This document shows positions 7,500-14,846 of a stretch of 16,669 nucleotides of DNA, piece by piece. The notes under the pieces are model-generated. The model ran no database searches, was not told where the DNA came from, and saw nothing but the letters and a program-made list of their open reading frames with translations. Within the stretch, counting starts at the first letter, position 1; each line of letters opens with the position of its first letter. The stretch comes from Legionella_A sp049239925 (GTDB lineage: Bacteria > Pseudomonadota > Gammaproteobacteria > Legionellales > Legionellaceae): NCBI GenBank assembly GCA_049239925.1, contig JBMLTO010000025.1:1-16669 (forward strand). The letters run 5' to 3'. The position numbers and the translations under genes were made by a program.

Positions 7500-8378
7500 T
7501 TGTTACAATTGGAAATTAAAGACTGCCATCCTAACGATGCAGAATTAATGGTGTCTATACTCGAACGAGCAGGAACGTTGTCATTGACAATGACGGACGC
7601 ATTTGATGATGCCATACTAGAACCGGAATTAGGCACGTATCCCCTTTGGCCACATGTTGTAATACATGCTCTATTTGCCGATCATGATAAAGCCAATCTA
7701 GCAAAGCTAATTATCCAAGAAAAGTATCCGGCACATGGTTGCATTTTACAGGAGCTTCCAGAGCAAGACTGGGAACGAGTATGTATGGCTGATTTCAAGC
7801 CACTACAATTTGGGAATCGCTTGTGGATCTGTCCTTCATGGCTGACCCCGCCTGACCCTAAAGCGATTAACCTGACCCTTGATCCAGGTCTAGCTTTTGG
7901 TACAGGCACTCACGAGACAACCTCCCTTTGCCTTGAATGGTTAGCACAACATTCCATAGAACAACTAGAAGTCATTGATTATGGGTGCGGTTCAGGGATC
8001 CTCGCTCTCGCAGCTATCAAACTAGGTGCTCGCTATGTGCATGCTATCGATATCGATCGACAAGCCCTGGAGGCAACCGTCAATAATGCAAAGATGAATC
8101 AAATTAGCTCGCAACAATTAAGTACCCATACACCGGAACAGATAGATAGCTGCGTCGATTTAATCATTGCCAATATTTTGCTAACACCCCTGTTGCAATT
8201 AAAACAACGATTTGCTCAATTGCTTAATGAGAACGGTACGCTGATAGTTTCAGGCGTGATAACCGAACAAACAGTCCAGTTAATTGACAGTTATCACGAT
8301 AGCTTTTGTCATATTGAAACCACCATTGATGGAAATTGGGCTTTACTCATGTTTGTAAAAAAACCAGAAGGGAACTAA
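7500..8378 (+). CDS. prmA: Ribosomal protein L11 methyltransferase
   Basis: It uses S-adenosylmethionine to trimethylate ribosomal protein L11 at several amino groups. The 292-residue product matches the usual length (293 in E. coli). An N-terminal substrate-recognition domain occupies about residues 1-60. The methyltransferase domain has LDPGLAFGTGTHETT at 127-141, the AdoMet motif VIDYGCGSGILAL at 158-170, and the NILLTPL segment at 225-231. The start is TTG: AAGGAG lies seven bases before it, overlapping the end of accC, and the resulting N-terminus (MLQLEIKD) matches the first strand of the family. It is the last gene of the operon and faces mdh across a hairpin. Confidence 0.95.
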   Translation: MLQLEIKDCHPNDAELMVSILERAGTLSLTMTDAFDDAILEPELGTYPLWPHVVIHALFADHDKANLAKLIIQEKYPAHGCILQELPEQDWERVCMADFKPLQFGNRLWICPSWLTPPDPKAINLTLDPGLAFGTGTHETTSLCLEWLAQHSIEQLEVIDYGCGSGILALAAIKLGARYVHAIDIDRQALEATVNNAKMNQISSQQLSTHTPEQIDSCVDLIIANILLTPLLQLKQRFAQLLNENGTLIVSGVITEQTVQLIDSYHDSFCHIETTIDGNWALLMFVKKPEGN

Positions 8379-8407
8379 GTATACTCAGAGGCTTGTTACC
8401 AAGTTGG

Positions 8408-8430
8408 GTGCCGTAGACAAGCTACGGCAC
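8408..8430. terminator. Bidirectional hairpin between convergent prmA and mdh
   Basis: GTGCCGTAG and CTACGGCAC form a perfect nine-base stem around a five-base loop, 29 bp after the prmA stop and 29 bp before the mdh end. Neither side has a T run, so termination is inferred mainly from the stem and the convergent position. Confidence 0.6.
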
Positions 8431-8459
8431 ATCAATGGTGAATACATTGTCAGTATTAA

Positions 8460-9449
8460 TTACTCAAGCAATCCCAAACTTTTTACCATATCTCGTTCGC
8501 TGCGAAGTTCATTGAGTGTTTCGTTGAATTTAGCTTGAGAATACTCATTAAACGATAGTCCATCAATGACACGTAAAACTCCACCTTCATGGCGACAAGG
8601 AAAGGAAAAAATTAAACCGTGGTCAACACCATACTCACCCAATGAGCTACGACAAACAGAAAACGTTTCATTGACAATGGTATCAGTAACTAGATTCTTG
8701 ATTCCAACAACTACAGCATTAGCAGCCGAAGCAGCCGATGATGCGCCACGCGCTTTTAATACTGCAGCGCCTCTTTGTTGGACCATGCTAACAAATGTAT
8801 CCTTCAACCACAGTTCATCGCCTATGGCCTCAACAGCAGGGACCCCATTAATTTTAGCCTGGTAAAAATCAGGAAATTGAGTAGCGGAATGATTTCCCCA
8901 AATAGTCATTTGAGACACTAGATTAACATCAACACCAGCTTTTTTAGCTAATTGACTACGCGCTCTTAATTCATCAAGACTGGTCATCGCAAAAAATCGT
9001 TCGTCTGGCACATCTTTTGCATGATGCTTCGCTATAAGACAATTGGTATTACACGGATTACCGACAACAAAAACACGTACATCCTGGCTAGCATAATTGT
9101 TGATTGCTTGGCCTTGGGTAATAAAAATTCCACCATTCACTTGCAACAAATCGGAACGCTCCATGCCTTGCTTACGAGGGACTGAACCCACGAGAATAAC
9201 CCAATTAGCGCCATCCATCCCTTCTTTTAAATCGGAGGTACATACGACACGTTTTAGAAGCGGGAATGCACAATCATCCAATTCCATAGCGACGCCATGG
9301 AGCATCGGGATGCTTTGCTCTAATTCGATAAGATTCAACTCAATATCGGTATTTTCACCAAACATTTGACCCGATGCAATACGAAACAATAGCGCATAAC
9401 CAATATGTCCTGCTGCGCCAGTTACAGCAACTCTAACTTTATTGTTCAT
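8460..9449 (-). CDS. mdh: Malate dehydrogenase
   Basis: It oxidises malate to oxaloacetate with NAD+ in the citric acid cycle. The 329-residue protein is the bacterial form related to cytosolic eukaryotic MDH, not the E. coli form. The nucleotide-binding loop TGAAGHIGYALLFRIASG is at 10-27, with Glu42 at the end of the second strand, favouring NAD+. The substrate-binding arginines are visible in VPRKQGMERSDLL (Arg92, Arg98) and in LDELRARS (Arg162). VGNPCNTN lies at 129-136, and the catalytic His187 is in WGNHS. AAGGA lies six bases before the ATG. It is divergent from hemW with only 71 bp between the starts, so both promoters share that gap. It converges on prmA. Confidence 0.96.
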   Translation of the reverse strand: MNNKVRVAVTGAAGHIGYALLFRIASGQMFGENTDIELNLIELEQSIPMLHGVAMELDDCAFPLLKRVVCTSDLKEGMDGANWVILVGSVPRKQGMERSDLLQVNGGIFITQGQAINNYASQDVRVFVVGNPCNTNCLIAKHHAKDVPDERFFAMTSLDELRARSQLAKKAGVDVNLVSQMTIWGNHSATQFPDFYQAKINGVPAVEAIGDELWLKDTFVSMVQQRGAAVLKARGASSAASAANAVVVGIKNLVTDTIVNETFSVCRSSLGEYGVDHGLIFSFPCRHEGGVLRVIDGLSFNEYSQAKFNETLNELRSERDMVKSLGLLE

Positions 9450-9520
9450 CTATCATCCTTATTTTTTTAAGTCTTATGATACTATTAGCTATCTAAACAA
9501 GCTAGCTCGTTTTAATACCT

Positions 9521-10654
9521 ATGCCGCCCCTATCATTATACATTCATATTCCTTGGTGCATCCAGAAATGCCCATATTGTGATTTTAATTCGCATAAAAG
9601 TCCCAATCAACTTCCCGAACAACAGTATATAGAATGTTTGCTTGCTGATTTAGAAAACGATCTCCCATCATGTGCCCCCCCCCCTATTCAATCTATTTTT
9701 TTAGGTGGAGGAACACCCAGTTTATTATCTGCAGAAGCTTATCGACAATTATTCGAAGGTCTAACCAGGCTCTCCATAATTACCGATAACCTAGAAATAA
9801 CGTTGGAAGCCAACCCTGGAGCTGTGGAACAACAACGGTTTAGGGATTATCGTGCTCTTGGTATTAATCGACTATCGCTTGGCATCCAAAGCTTCAATAG
9901 TGATCATTTAAAAAAACTAGGTCGCATTCATGATGACCAACAAGCACATCAAGCCATAGAAAGTGCAAGATTAGCAGGTTTTGATAATCTTAATTTGGAT
10001 CTAATGCATGGTTTACCAGGACAAACCATTGCAGAAGGCATCCATGATTTGCAAATAGCATTATCTTATCAGCCAGAACATTTATCCTGGTATCAACTAA
10101 CCATTGAACCAAACACGATTTACTATAAACAACAACCAATACTACCCAACGAACATATAATCGCTGCAATTGAAGCTAGTGGGCTAGCATTACTAAAAGA
10201 ACAAGGTTTCAACCACTATGAAATTTCAGCTTTCTGTCAGCCAAAACATGAATCTCGCCATAATCTTAATTATTGGTTATTCGGTGATTATTACGGCATA
10301 GGCGCTGGTGCTCATGGGAAATTCACCGTTAGCCAAAACCAAATTGTACGCTCACGCAAATACAAACAGCCTAAAGATTATATGAACAAAGAACGATCGT
10401 TTATTGCAGAACGTAACACATTAACTCAGAATGATCTGATTTTTGAATTCATGTTGAACACGACACGATTAAATCAAAAAATTGAACTATCTTTATTTAG
10501 TGAACGAACAAACTTATCTGTAGATATTTTATTACCGCACCTAAAACATGCACAGTCAAAAGGTCTGATTAATTTAGAAGACCACAGTTGGCAAGTTACA
10601 GAGCTCGGTAGACGTTACACCAACAATCTACAAGCATTGTTTATATTAGACTAA
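9521..10654 (+). CDS. hemW: Radical SAM heme chaperone HemW
   Basis: HemW-type proteins bind heme and deliver it to respiratory enzymes; they were long annotated as oxygen-independent coproporphyrinogen oxidases. The 4Fe-4S motif is Cys13-x3-Cys17-x2-Cys20 followed by Asp-Phe22. Phe where HemN has a fourth cysteine separates HemW from HemN. GGGTPSLL is at 62-69, NLDLMHGLPGQ at 158-168, LSWYQLTIEPNT at 188-199, and the C-terminal HemW domain has RHNLNYW at 246-252. The 377 residues match the family length. No Shine-Dalgarno is evident before the ATG, but the N-terminus fits. A run of ten C at codons 52-55 could make this gene prone to frameshift. It is divergent from mdh; a MITE-like element lies 22 bp after the stop. 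Confidence 0.94.
   Translation: MPPLSLYIHIPWCIQKCPYCDFNSHKSPNQLPEQQYIECLLADLENDLPSCAPPPIQSIFLGGGTPSLLSAEAYRQLFEGLTRLSIITDNLEITLEANPGAVEQQRFRDYRALGINRLSLGIQSFNSDHLKKLGRIHDDQQAHQAIESARLAGFDNLNLDLMHGLPGQTIAEGIHDLQIALSYQPEHLSWYQLTIEPNTIYYKQQPILPNEHIIAAIEASGLALLKEQGFNHYEISAFCQPKHESRHNLNYWLFGDYYGIGAGAHGKFTVSQNQIVRSRKYKQPKDYMNKERSFIAERNTLTQNDLIFEFMLNTTRLNQKIELSLFSERTNLSVDILLPHLKHAQSKGLINLEDHSWQVTELGRRYTNNLQALFILD
9675..9684 (+). repeat. Ten-base poly-C tract inside hemW
   Basis: Ten consecutive C bases encode the end of Ala52 and Pro53-55, just before the GGGTPS motif. A one-base slip would truncate HemW early. The tract stands out against AT-rich surroundings. Homologues have a variable linker here, so selection on the prolines is not obvious. 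Confidence 0.95.
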
Positions 10655-10676
10655 AGATTTTTTCAGTTTTTCGTTA

Positions 10677-10898
10677 AGGCGTGTTGGCAATTCATCTTCC
10701 CACCTACATGCCGCGACTTCGCGGCGTGTAGGAAATGGCCAAGTTAAAGATGAACCTGATTCATTGCCCTAATCTGTTGATTAATCATAGCAAACTGATC
10801 ATATAACGATTCTAATGTCAACTATAAAACGAGTTTACAATCGCTAGGCTGATGCTCAGCGCGGCACTTAGGCGGGAGAATGAATTGTCAACACGCCC
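10677..10898. mobile_element. MITE-like element with 39-bp inverted ends
   Basis: The left end (10677-10715) and the right end (10860-10898, reverse complement) agree at 32 of 39 positions. They share GGCGTGTTG, CAATTCAT, TCCC, CCTA and TGCCGCG. A TA dinucleotide flanks each side (10675-10676 and 10899-10900), consistent with a TA target duplication. The 222-bp element is far too short for a transposase and shows no significant ORF. It is probably a non-autonomous derivative of an insertion sequence mobilised in trans; the parent family is not identified. A strong hairpin (10703-10732) is nested at the left end. The element fills most of the 330-bp hemW-plsY gap. Confidence 0.75.
10703..10732. 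terminator. Strong stem-loop at the left end of the MITE-like element
   Basis: Thirteen base pairs, with a single G-T wobble, close a four-base loop: CCTACATGCCGCG pairs with the segment ending GCGTGTAGG. It lies about 50 bp after the hemW stop, behind a T-rich stretch. It may have been adopted as the hemW terminator, but no T run follows the stem. Its primary role could instead be in the mobile element. Confidence 0.4.
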
Positions 10899-10984
10899 TA
10901 CCTTATTTTTATAAATGTAACTTCACAACTATTATCCTTTACTTGATAATACCCAGTTTTTCTGGCAAATAAATAGGAGCAGGC

Positions 10985-11599
10985 ATGCTTGTAACATTTT
11001 TGAACATATCCGCTATGATATTAAGTTATCTCTCTGGCTCAGTCTGCTCGGCGGTCATTGTAAGCAAATTATGCGGATTACCCGATCCATGCTCAGCTGG
11101 ATCAAAAAACCCTGGCGCAACCAACGTTCTACGTTTGGCAGGGAAAAAATACGCCATCATTGTGCTTTTGGCTGATATGATGAAAGGTTTTATACCGGTT
11201 TTTTTGGCTAAAATCGCCAATATTGAAGTCGAACAAACAAGCCTCATAGGTTTAGCTGCCATTATCGGTCATATGTATCCTATATTTTTTAAATTTAAGG
11301 GGGGGAAAGGCGTTGCGACAACCTTGGGGGCATTGATAGGCATGGATTATATCTTAGCCGTAGCAGTGATTGGCACCTGGCTATTCGTAGCACTATTAAC
11401 CCGCTATTCATCTCTCGCATCACTCATCGCCATCATACTAACCCCTGTTTACTCAATATACTTGTTAGAAAATAGCAACGCATTCTTTCCATTAACTGCA
11501 ATATCAATCGTAGTCTGCTATCAACACCGCCATAATATGATCCGATTACTAAACCGTACTGAGCCTAAAGTGAGTTTTAATAAATCCAAACCTACATAA
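10985..11599 (+). CDS. plsY: Glycerol-3-phosphate acyltransferase (acyl-phosphate dependent)
   Basis: This inner-membrane enzyme transfers an acyl group from acyl-phosphate to glycerol 3-phosphate, giving lysophosphatidate, the first step of phospholipid synthesis. The 204 residues contain about five hydrophobic segments (roughly 3-28, 55-78, 86-103, 112-138 and 142-180). The conserved loops are GSKNPGATNVLRLAG at 39-53 and GHMYPIFFKFKGGKGVATTLG at 95-115. The first family motif, usually GSIPF-like, reads GSVCSA here, lacking the proline. The C-terminal tail after residue 188 is polar and basic. GGAG lies before the ATG with a short gap (5 bases). In many gammaproteobacteria plsY sits beside tsaD; here the outer-membrane protein gene separates them. 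A run of seven G encodes the KGGKG loop. Confidence 0.93.
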   Translation: MLVTFLNISAMILSYLSGSVCSAVIVSKLCGLPDPCSAGSKNPGATNVLRLAGKKYAIIVLLADMMKGFIPVFLAKIANIEVEQTSLIGLAAIIGHMYPIFFKFKGGKGVATTLGALIGMDYILAVAVIGTWLFVALLTRYSSLASLIAIILTPVYSIYLLENSNAFFPLTAISIVVCYQHRHNMIRLLNRTEPKVSFNKSKPT

Positions 11600-11654
11600 C
11601 GTCAATTCTTAACTTTAACCACTTGTTCATCATCCATTTGTCCTGACCAGCAGG

Positions 11655-11684
11655 CTTAGCAAGCATCTCAAAGCGCTTGCTAAG
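11655..11684. terminator. Hairpin between convergent plsY and the outer-membrane protein gene
   Basis: CTTAGCAAGC (11655-11664) and GCTTGCTAAG (11675-11684) form a perfect ten-base stem with a ten-base loop. It lies between two convergent genes, 56 bp after plsY and 42 bp before the end of the opposing gene. No T run follows, so a bidirectional terminator is only the likeliest reading. Confidence 0.5.
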
Positions 11685-11725
11685 TCGCTAATGTGAGTTG
11701 TTCGAGTCGAATTGACTATAATAAA

Positions 11726-12493
11726 CTACCCGAGGGCTCTTAATTGTAATCTTATCTGATGAGCGTCCATATTCGATGGACTTTGAGCGTGAGCTCCAAC
11801 CTGCGTACGACTCATATCCAGAAGGAAATGACCTAGATTTAAATACTGATAACCCACTCCCAAGCGCAAAAATTGGCTTAAATTCAGGTCAATACCTGCA
11901 CCAAGACCATAAGTGAGAGATGGCGTTGTTATTCCTGCCATGAACCGCGTTGTTCCTTGATAAGCGTAAGTCTTATTGGCAGCAACCCCCAAACTTCCTG
12001 ACAAATAGGGATGAATATTGTCTGCTAAGTTGCTCAAAACTTTACTCTCAGCGACCAAACGATCGCTCTGTAAACGAGAATTATAATTAAAATCACTCGG
12101 CTTATGATGATTAAGTTGTAGAACACTACCACTAACATTAACTGCCGAAAGGGCATAGCCCCCCATACCTAGCTGCAAAGCAAGCATAGGATTACGCCAA
12201 TATTCAATACCTAGAAATAATCCGCCCATCAACGCTGAACGATACGGAGTATTGGCTGAGTAATTATTGTAGCGGTAGGGAAAGACAGAAGACAGGTGTA
12301 AATCTGCTGTATTGGACCAATCATTTCCTGTAAACGAGGATAAGACTTTATCCATATATGACGATTTCTGAGCGGAGGAGCTCATGTATTGATTACTTTG
12401 GCTATCAAGTCGTTCAGCACTCGTGGCAAATACAGGCGTATTAAACATGTAAATGGACGAGGCAGTAGCCAAAAACAAACGGTAATAAGGCAT
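11726..12493 (-). CDS. Outer-membrane beta-barrel protein (opacity/OmpA-barrel type)
   Basis: This 255-residue precursor has a signal peptide: a hydrophobic stretch at about 6-19 and a likely cleavage after VFA at 21-23. A Ser/Gln/Asn-rich linker follows (about 25-60). From about residue 66 to the end, alternating polar and hydrophobic stretches with many aromatic and Gly residues are typical of a small barrel. Examples are GGLFLGIEYW at 90-99, LTYGLGAGIDLNLSQFLRLG and VGYQYLNLGHFLLD. It should sit in the outer membrane; Legionella-type genomes have many such proteins of unknown role. The C-terminus reads HQIRLQLRALG and lacks the usual final aromatic residue of the barrel-assembly signal. 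AAAGGA lies eight bases before the ATG. The exact function is not known. Confidence 0.75.
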   Translation of the reverse strand: MPYYRLFLATASSIYMFNTPVFATSAERLDSQSNQYMSSSAQKSSYMDKVLSSFTGNDWSNTADLHLSSVFPYRYNNYSANTPYRSALMGGLFLGIEYWRNPMLALQLGMGGYALSAVNVSGSVLQLNHHKPSDFNYNSRLQSDRLVAESKVLSNLADNIHPYLSGSLGVAANKTYAYQGTTRFMAGITTPSLTYGLGAGIDLNLSQFLRLGVGYQYLNLGHFLLDMSRTQVGAHAQSPSNMDAHQIRLQLRALG

Positions 12494-12539
12494 TATTTTT
12501 ATCCTTTGTTATGAATAGCTGATAAAAAGCAAACCATAA

Positions 12540-12568
12540 ATAGTAAAACAATTACAAATGGTGAGCAA
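12540..12568 (-). promoter_or_regulatory. Probable sigma70 promoter of the outer-membrane protein gene
   Basis: On the minus strand TTGCTC (12563-12568), a 17-base spacer and TACTAT (12540-12545) give four and five consensus matches. The transcript would have a leader of about 40 bases before the ATG at 12493. It would make the gene independent of tsaD upstream. Confidence 0.45.
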
Positions 12569-12654
12569 TAGATCCAGCCTCTCAGGTTACTATTTAAAAT
12601 TAGACCCGCCTTAAATTTATTATTGCCATCCATACTATTTCTGCTGGATAAACA

Positions 12655-13665
12655 TTATACCAAAGACCAGCGTGCATTGACTACAATCGATGCGTCATTG
12701 TCTTGTTTACCTTGCAACAAATGCAAGCAGCCTGCATAAGCAACCATCGCACCATTATCGGTACAATACTCAATACGTGGGAAAAATATTTCACCTTGCA
12801 AACGACGCATCAGCGCAGTTAATGCATACCGCAGCGCATGGTTTGCACCAACGCCTCCCGCGATCACAAGACGACGCAATCCCGTTTGTTCGATTGCTCG
12901 CTCGCACTTTATTACCAATGTATCAACAATAGCTTGCTGAAAGGAAAAGGCTATAGCGCTCTGTGCATCCCTATCTTGAGCACTTTTTTTCCAGGCTTGC
13001 AATGCATGCGTTTTAAGACCGCTGAAACTAAAGTCTAGGCCAGGTCTATCTGTCATCGGTCGCGGAAAAGACGCCAGTAATGGTTCTTTGGGCTGATAGT
13101 TATCAGCCAGTTCTGCAAGCTTTGCCCCACCAGGATAAGCAATACCCATGAGTTTGGCAGTTTTATCAAATGCTTCGCCAACAGCATCATCCAATGTTTC
13201 ACCAAGAAGTCGATAAACACCCAATGAGCAAGCCTCAATCAATTGAGTATGACCACCTGAAACCAATAGGACTAAAAAGGGAAAGCCTAATGATGGGTCA
13301 TCAAGCTGAGCAGCTAATAAATGAGATTCTAAATGATGTACTGCCAGGGCCGGTACTCCTAAAGCAAAGGCCAATGATTTAGCGAAACAAGCCCCTGATA
13401 ATAATGCGCCAATTAATCCAGGCCCAGCCGTGTATGCGATTGCATTTAAATCACTTTTTTTAGTATTTGCCTGCATCAACGCCTCATCAACTAGAGGGAT
13501 CAGATATTTAACATGATCGCGTGAGGCTAACTCAGGGACAACCCCACCATAGACGCTATGGAGAGCAACCTGCGAATTTAAAACATGAGCTAATAAACCA
13601 TATTCGGAATCGTAGATAGCAACGCCAGTTTCATCACAAGATGTTTCTATGCCTAATACGCGCAT
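12655..13665 (-). CDS. tsaD: tRNA N6-threonylcarbamoyladenosine transferase subunit TsaD
   Basis: With TsaB and TsaE it transfers the threonylcarbamoyl group to A37 of tRNAs that read ANN codons. The 336 residues match the family (337 in E. coli). The N-terminal GIETSCDETGVAIYD is at 5-19, the metal-binding HHLESH at 110-115 has His111 and His115, and LVSGGHTQL lies at 134-142. GEAFDKTAKLMGIAYPGG is at 163-180, and a third metal ligand Asp303 is in CTDNGAMVAYAG. AGGA lies seven bases before the ATG. It is divergent from rpsU across 265 bp, the arrangement seen in many gammaproteobacteria. Formerly annotated gcp/ygjD, O-sialoglycoprotein endopeptidase. Confidence 0.97.
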   Translation of the reverse strand: MRVLGIETSCDETGVAIYDSEYGLLAHVLNSQVALHSVYGGVVPELASRDHVKYLIPLVDEALMQANTKKSDLNAIAYTAGPGLIGALLSGACFAKSLAFALGVPALAVHHLESHLLAAQLDDPSLGFPFLVLLVSGGHTQLIEACSLGVYRLLGETLDDAVGEAFDKTAKLMGIAYPGGAKLAELADNYQPKEPLLASFPRPMTDRPGLDFSFSGLKTHALQAWKKSAQDRDAQSAIAFSFQQAIVDTLVIKCERAIEQTGLRRLVIAGGVGANHALRYALTALMRRLQGEIFFPRIEYCTDNGAMVAYAGCLHLLQGKQDNDASIVVNARWSLV

Positions 13666-13690
13666 GTGGTAATCCTGAATAAATTAGAGG

Positions 13691-13696
13691 ATTATA
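13691..13696 (-). promoter_or_regulatory. Perfect -10 element for tsaD
   Basis: TATAAT on the minus strand lies 25 bp before the tsaD start. The corresponding -35 region (TAGCCC or TTAGCC by spacing) is weak. The perfect -10 and its distance make it the best candidate promoter. Confidence 0.45.
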
Positions 13697-13860
13697 CCGC
13701 AATTTGAGTGGGTGGGCTAATATAGCCAATCCTATAAAATTCCTCTCATTTATGGTAACCTCCTCAAGTTTTTTAGCAGTTAACCGAAAGGAATAATAAC
13801 TGACGTGGTGATGAAATCTTTAAAATATGCATTGCATTGAAAGAATCATCTGAAATAAAC

Positions 13861-13889
13861 TTGACGAAGCATAATAGTACTACTAAAAT
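13861..13889 (+). promoter_or_regulatory. Sigma70 promoter of rpsU-yqeY(-dnaG)
   Basis: TTGACG (13861-13866), an exact 17-base spacer and TAAAAT (13884-13889) each match five of six consensus bases. It is the best promoter in the window. The leader before rpsU would be about 35 bases. Confidence 0.75.
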
Positions 13890-13930
13890 TGCTGACCTAT
13901 ATTTTACACAATCTAGATGAGGACCATTGA

Positions 13931-14158
13931 ATGCCTACAGTTCGCGTGAAAGAAGGCGAAAATCCAGAATATGCGTTGCGCCGTTTTAAGCGCTCTTGTG
14001 AAAAAGCAGGCATATTAACGGAACTAAGACGTCGTGAATTTTATGAAAAACCTACGGCCGAACGTAAACGAAAACAAGCAGCGGCAGTTAAGCGTCACTT
14101 AAAAAAACTATCAAGAGACACTGCAGCTAAACGATCTGTTAAGCATAGACGCAAATAA
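13931..14158 (+). CDS. rpsU: 30S ribosomal protein S21
   Basis: This small, strongly basic 30S protein helps the ribosome bind messenger RNA at initiation. The 75 residues carry the whole signature: a start PTVRVKEGENPEYALRRFKR, then CEKAGILTELRRREFYEKPT and a Lys/Arg-rich tail. It is four residues longer than E. coli S21, with a basic C-terminal end KRSVKHRRK. GAGGA lies seven bases before the ATG, and a near-consensus promoter lies just upstream. Only one base separates its stop from yqeY. It opens the macromolecular synthesis block with yqeY and dnaG. Confidence 0.98.
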   Translation: MPTVRVKEGENPEYALRRFKRSCEKAGILTELRRREFYEKPTAERKRKQAAAVKRHLKKLSRDTAAKRSVKHRRK

Positions 14159-14159
14159 G

Positions 14160-14603
14160 ATGACGATAAAAGACATTATAAGTAATGATCTTAAAACCGC
14201 CATGCGTGCTAGAGATAAAAAAACACTAGATGCCCTCCGATTGATTAGCGCTTCTATAAAGCAAATTGAAGTAGATGAACGCATAGACGTTGATGATCAA
14301 CGGATGCTTCTTCTACTTGATAAGCTTGCAAAACAACGAAATGAGTCTATTACTCAATTTAGAGCGGCTCATAGAGAAGACTTGGTTGCACAGGAACAGT
14401 TTGAGTTAGATATTATTAAAAAATATCTCCCAGAGCCACTAGATGAGAAATCAATTCAATTGATAATCGAGCAAGCGCTAGGCGAAACAGGTGCTCAGTG
14501 TCTAGGCGATATGAGTAAAGTAATGGCAAAAATAAAACCAATGGTTCAAGGAAGAGCAGATATGAGCAAGGTTAGCTCAATCATCAAAGAAAAACTAAGT
14601 TAG
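14160..14603 (+). CDS. yqeY: GatB/YqeY domain protein
   Basis: This 147-residue protein is the free-standing form of the tRNA-binding tail domain of the GatB amidotransferase subunit. Features of the family are the start TIKDIISNDLKTAMRARDK at 2-20, LRLISASIKQIEVDER at 26-41, the QRNESITQF segment, and EQFELDIIKKYLPEPL at 109-124. The C-terminal DMSKVMAKIKPMVQGRADMSKVSSIIKE lies at about 117-145. A role in a tRNA-dependent step is inferred from the domain, but the cellular function of the free-standing protein is not settled. The start lies one base after the rpsU stop, so translation is probably coupled. It commonly sits between rpsU and dnaG. Confidence 0.93.
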   Translation: MTIKDIISNDLKTAMRARDKKTLDALRLISASIKQIEVDERIDVDDQRMLLLLDKLAKQRNESITQFRAAHREDLVAQEQFELDIIKKYLPEPLDEKSIQLIIEQALGETGAQCLGDMSKVMAKIKPMVQGRADMSKVSSIIKEKLS

Positions 14604-14692
14604 TTTTTAATACATACTAGTATGGTTGATTGCAACTCTTATACTCCGGTCACTGACTGTTTCATGGGATCATGTGTTTTATTAATTGCTTT

Positions 14693-14729
14693 TTAAGCCA
14701 TGTTCGAAGATGATAATCGTATGGCTTAA
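14693..14729 (+). terminator. Hairpin between yqeY and dnaG, possible attenuator
   Basis: TTAAGCCAT (14693-14701) and ATGGCTTAA (14721-14729) form a perfect nine-base stem. A short inner CGA/TCG pairing lies in the 19-base loop. It is followed by CTAGTTTTATA. It lies 89 bp after yqeY and 117 bp before dnaG. In E. coli a terminator between rpsU and dnaG reduces primase expression; the same job is inferred here. The stem is AT-rich and the T run short. Confidence 0.45.
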
Positions 14730-14846
14730 CTAGTTTTATACCATAAAAATCAACTGATCTTTAGTGGATTTAGTCTTGCGGTGTAATCCGAGCTATCATT
14801 AACCTTATTTGTCAAATAAACTTGACAATGATTTTCTTTGAATATC

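Noticed and set aside
5817..9369. Antisense and out-of-frame open frames of 60-100 codons within accB, accC, prmA and mdh.
   Set aside because: They overlap strongly conserved genes, have no family features, and follow from the codon use of the real genes.
11601..11716. GTCAATTC and GAATTGAC as 8-bp inverted ends of a 116-bp unit between plsY and the outer-membrane protein gene.
   Set aside because: Eight matching bases over this distance can arise by chance and there is no clear target duplication. Only the inner hairpin was kept.
13813..13842. Nine-codon frame (MKSLKYALH) in the rpsU leader region.
   Set aside because: It lies upstream of the assigned rpsU promoter and lacks a properly placed ribosome-binding site.
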